Positions 5,676 to 7,323 of a DNA stretch of 7,323 nt are shown here, in pieces (within the stretch, counting starts at the first letter, position 1; every line of letters begins with the position of its first letter). This DNA is from an uncultured Collinsella sp. (GTDB taxonomy: Bacteria; Actinomycetota; Coriobacteriia; Coriobacteriales; Coriobacteriaceae). The DNA lies in contig UQUX01000089.1 in NCBI GenBank assembly GCA_900544425.1, positions 1 to 7,323 on the forward strand. Reading direction: 5' to 3'. Made by a program: the position numbers and the translations under genes. The notes under the pieces were generated by a model that was not told the origin of the DNA, made no database searches, and saw only the letters and a program-made list of their open reading frames with translations.

Positions 5676-6188
5676 GTGGCCGAACACGAGCACGGCTGCG
5701 GGTACGAGCACGAGCATCCGCACGGGGCGGACGGTGACGCGGGCTGCCACTGTAGTGGCTCCGGCTCCGAGCTGGTCCGTTTTTCGGTTACCGCACCCGA
5801 CGACCTGCTGCGCCGTTTTGACGAGCAGATCGCGCGCCGCGGCGACGTGGCCAACCGCTCCGAGGCCGTGCGCGACCTGATTCGCGCCTCGATCGCCAAG
5901 GAGCAGATGCGCACGCCCGATGAGCATGTTATCGGGTCGCTCACCATGATTTACGACCACCATACCGGCGACCTGACGCGCCGTCTGGACGAAGTGCAGC
6001 ACGACTACACCGACGAGATCGTATCGACCATGCACGTGCATCTGGATCACCACAACTGCTTGGAAATCCTGGCGCTCAAGGGTCGTGGCGAGCGCGTCTA
6101 CGAACTAGCCGACCGCCTGCTGGGCCTGCGCGGCGTTAAGCACGGCGAGCTCACCTGCGCCGCCACCAAGCAGAGCCTGGGGCTATAG
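5676..6188 (+). CDS. nikR: NikR-type nickel-responsive regulator with His/Cys-rich N-terminal extension
   Basis: The 170-residue regulator has a ribbon-helix-helix DNA-binding domain (about 33-75: VRFSVTAPDDLL, then RGDVANRSEAVRDLIR) and a C-terminal ACT-like nickel-binding domain (about 84-165). Alignment by eye with E. coli NikR (nickel ligands H76, H87, H89, C95) places the equivalents at H109, H120, H122 and C128, the last three in MHVHLDHHNCLEI. All four are present, so high-affinity nickel sensing is expected. Before the DNA-binding domain is an extra segment of about 32 residues with repeated HEH/HPH and GCHC (H4, H6, C8, H12, H14, H16, C24, H25, C26), which E. coli NikR lacks. It could store or capture metal. 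The start is GTG at 5676, one base after the preceding stop; its own ribosome site is weak, which fits coupling. Likely targets are nickel-uptake and hydrogenase genes. Confidence 0.93.
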   Translation: MAEHEHGCGYEHEHPHGADGDAGCHCSGSGSELVRFSVTAPDDLLRRFDEQIARRGDVANRSEAVRDLIRASIAKEQMRTPDEHVIGSLTMIYDHHTGDLTRRLDEVQHDYTDEIVSTMHVHLDHHNCLEILALKGRGERVYELADRLLGLRGVKHGELTCAATKQSLGL

Positions 6189-6201
6189 CGGGATTTCCCG
6201 C
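6188..6201. repeat. Short GC hairpin at the nikR stop codon
   Basis: GCGGG and CCCGC pair around ATTT, starting in the last base of the nikR stop codon. No T run follows. It may protect the 3' end of the message or be incidental. Confidence 0.35.
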
Positions 6202-6211
6202 AGCGCACCTG

Positions 6212-6282
6212 CCAAAAAGGGACAGGTTTGTTTTGGCAGGTTTAGAAGTTTTACCTACCAAAATAAACCTGTCCCTTTTTGG
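6212..6282. repeat. Large near-perfect palindrome between nikR and hypF
   Basis: Two 30-base arms (6212-6241 and 6253-6282) are complementary except at two positions (6230/6264 and 6237/6257) and enclose an 11-base loop. Each arm carries an A tract, a GGGACAGG core and a TTTTGG segment, so in either direction a GC stem is followed by TTTTT. That is the form of a bidirectional intrinsic terminator. However, its right end lies only 23 bases before the hypF ATG, so complete termination would leave little room for a hypF promoter. It may be a partial terminator or attenuator, or a mobile palindromic repeat inserted in the operon. A weak promoter inside it (TTGGCA at 6233-6238, TACCAA at 6256-6261, 17-base spacing) is possible. 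Confidence 0.75.
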
Positions 6283-6305
6283 TCGGTTTTGATGAGGGGT
6301 GTCGC

Positions 6306-7323
6306 ATGCGGCATGCGCATATTCATGTGACGGGCATTGTGCAGGGCGTTGGCATGCGACCGTTTGTGTATCGCGAGGCCATGGCACATGGCATTTGTGG
6401 ATGGGTGCTCAATGCGGGCGACGGCGTGCATATCGAGGCGCACGCTCCGGCCGATGCGCTCGATGCTTTTGTTGCCGCGCTTTCTGAGCATGCGCCTGCG
6501 GCAGCCCGCGTAGAGCATGTCGAGGTTGTGGACTTGGCAGCCAACGGTTGGGATGCCGCCAACGAACAGGGCTTTCGCATCGTAGCATCGCAGGACCAGA
6601 CCGCACACACGACGCTCGTCTCGCCCGACATCGCTACCTGTGACGATTGCCTGCGCGAGTTGTTCGATCCCGCCGACCGACGCTATCACTACCCCTTTAT
6701 CAACTGCACTAACTGCGGCCCACGCTTTACCATCATCCGGTCGCTGCCTTATGACCGAGCGGCTACCTCGATGGACCGTTTCCCCATGTGCCCCGCCTGC
6801 GCCGCAGAGTATGCCGATCCACTCGACCGTCGCTTTCACGCACAGCCCGATGCCTGCTTTGATTGCGGGCCGCATATTACGTGGCGCGAGGCTGTGAACG
6901 GCGATGCGTGCGGGAATTCGTCCGCGACACCGGCCGTCGGCACCACACGCGAGGTCAGCGACGCCATTATCGAGCGCTGCGTTGAGCTGCTGGCCAGCGG
7001 TGGCATCGTCGCCATCAAGGGCCTGGGCGGATTCCACTTGGCATGCGACGCCTCCAACGAGCAGGCGGTAGCCGAGCTTCGCCGCCGCAAACGCCGCAGC
7101 AACAAGCCGCTTGCCGTTATGGTGCGCAGTCTTGCCGATGCCGGGCGCCTGTGCTATATCGACGATGCTGAACGCGATCTGCTCGCCGGCAGTATCCGCC
7201 CCATCGTGCTGCTGCGCCGGCGGGCTGTTTGCGGGAACGACGGCGATTCTTCCGACGCCCTCGTACTCGCACCGTCCGTCGCGCGCGACCTGCCCGAGCT
7301 TGGCGTTATGCTCCCCTACACCC
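6306..7323 (+). CDS. hypF: [NiFe]-hydrogenase maturation carbamoyltransferase HypF, N-terminal 339 residues (cut by window edge)
   Basis: HypF uses carbamoyl phosphate and ATP to make the carbamoyl group that HypE turns into the cyanide ligands of the [NiFe] active site. The frame stays open to the window end. Domains in order: an acylphosphatase domain (1-about 92) with HVTGIVQGVGMRPF, catalytic R18 and N36 in GWVLNAGDG; two zinc-finger modules with C112/C115 and C134/C137 (CDDC, INCTNCGPRF), then C162/C165 and C184/C187 (CPAC, CFDCGPHI); then the start of the YrdC-like nucleotide-binding domain with GGIVAIKGLGGFHLACDA (232-249) and RRRKRRSNKPLAVMV. HypF is normally about 750-800 residues, so the Kae1-like carbamoyltransferase domain lies beyond the right edge. 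GAGGGG (6294-6299) is 6 bases before the ATG. It follows nikR by 117 bases, consistent with a nickel/hydrogenase block. Confidence 0.96.
   Translation, partial: MRHAHIHVTGIVQGVGMRPFVYREAMAHGICGWVLNAGDGVHIEAHAPADALDAFVAALSEHAPAAARVEHVEVVDLAANGWDAANEQGFRIVASQDQTAHTTLVSPDIATCDDCLRELFDPADRRYHYPFINCTNCGPRFTIIRSLPYDRAATSMDRFPMCPACAAEYADPLDRRFHAQPDACFDCGPHITWREAVNGDACGNSSATPAVGTTREVSDAIIERCVELLASGGIVAIKGLGGFHLACDASNEQAVAELRRRKRRSNKPLAVMVRSLADAGRLCYIDDAERDLLAGSIRPIVLLRRRAVCGNDGDSSDALVLAPSVARDLPELGVMLPYT

Noticed and set aside
6255..7037. 260-codon open frame on the minus strand opposite hypF
   Set aside because: The plus frame encodes unmistakable HypF domains with all zinc-finger cysteines, so the minus frame is a shadow.

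Overview
The window is GC-rich, gene-dense bacterial DNA with short intergenic gaps. The gene set (NadA/NadB NAD synthesis, a LytTR/GHKL two-component pair, thioredoxin, NikR, HypF) and the protein style suggest a gut anaerobe of the Coriobacteriia, most like Collinsella. That placement comes from recognition of the proteins, not from any search.

Layout. (1) Positions 1-1805, minus strand: a nadA-nadB operon that makes quinolinate from aspartate, with nadB cut by the left edge. It is read from a promoter at 1841-1869 buried in a perfect 19-bp inverted repeat (1847-1890), a strong candidate operator for an NAD-responsive repressor. A second hairpin (742-776) sits between nadA and the nadB ribosome binding site. 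(2) Positions 2098-4097, plus strand: a LytTR response regulator and a membrane GHKL histidine kinase that overlap by one base (TGATG). No pheromone, exporter or other target gene is next to them. (3) Positions 4172-4747, minus strand: a 191-residue protein that looks like a uracil-DNA-glycosylase fold lacking the usual catalytic motifs. It is convergent with the kinase and divergent from trxA. (4) Positions 4884-5204, plus strand: thioredoxin, with an intrinsic terminator at 5316-5353. (5) Positions 5426-7323, plus strand: a nickel/hydrogenase block made of an 82-residue His-rich helical protein of unknown function, a NikR regulator with an unusual His/Cys-rich N-terminal extension, a large hairpin (6212-6282), and the first 339 codons of hypF, which runs off the right edge.

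How the parts fit. NadB oxidises aspartate to iminoaspartate, and NadA, a [4Fe-4S] enzyme, condenses this with dihydroxyacetone phosphate to quinolinate. The operator would shut the pair off when niacin or NAD is plentiful. NikR plus HypF indicates [NiFe]-hydrogenase maturation and nickel homeostasis; the small His-rich protein is probably cotranscribed and possibly translationally coupled with nikR, and is the best candidate here for an undescribed component. I see no CRISPR array, insertion sequence, tRNA or rRNA. The most interesting items are the small protein with the extended NikR, the degenerate glycosylase-like protein, the promoter-overlapping palindrome and the two palindromes that share a GGGAC core.
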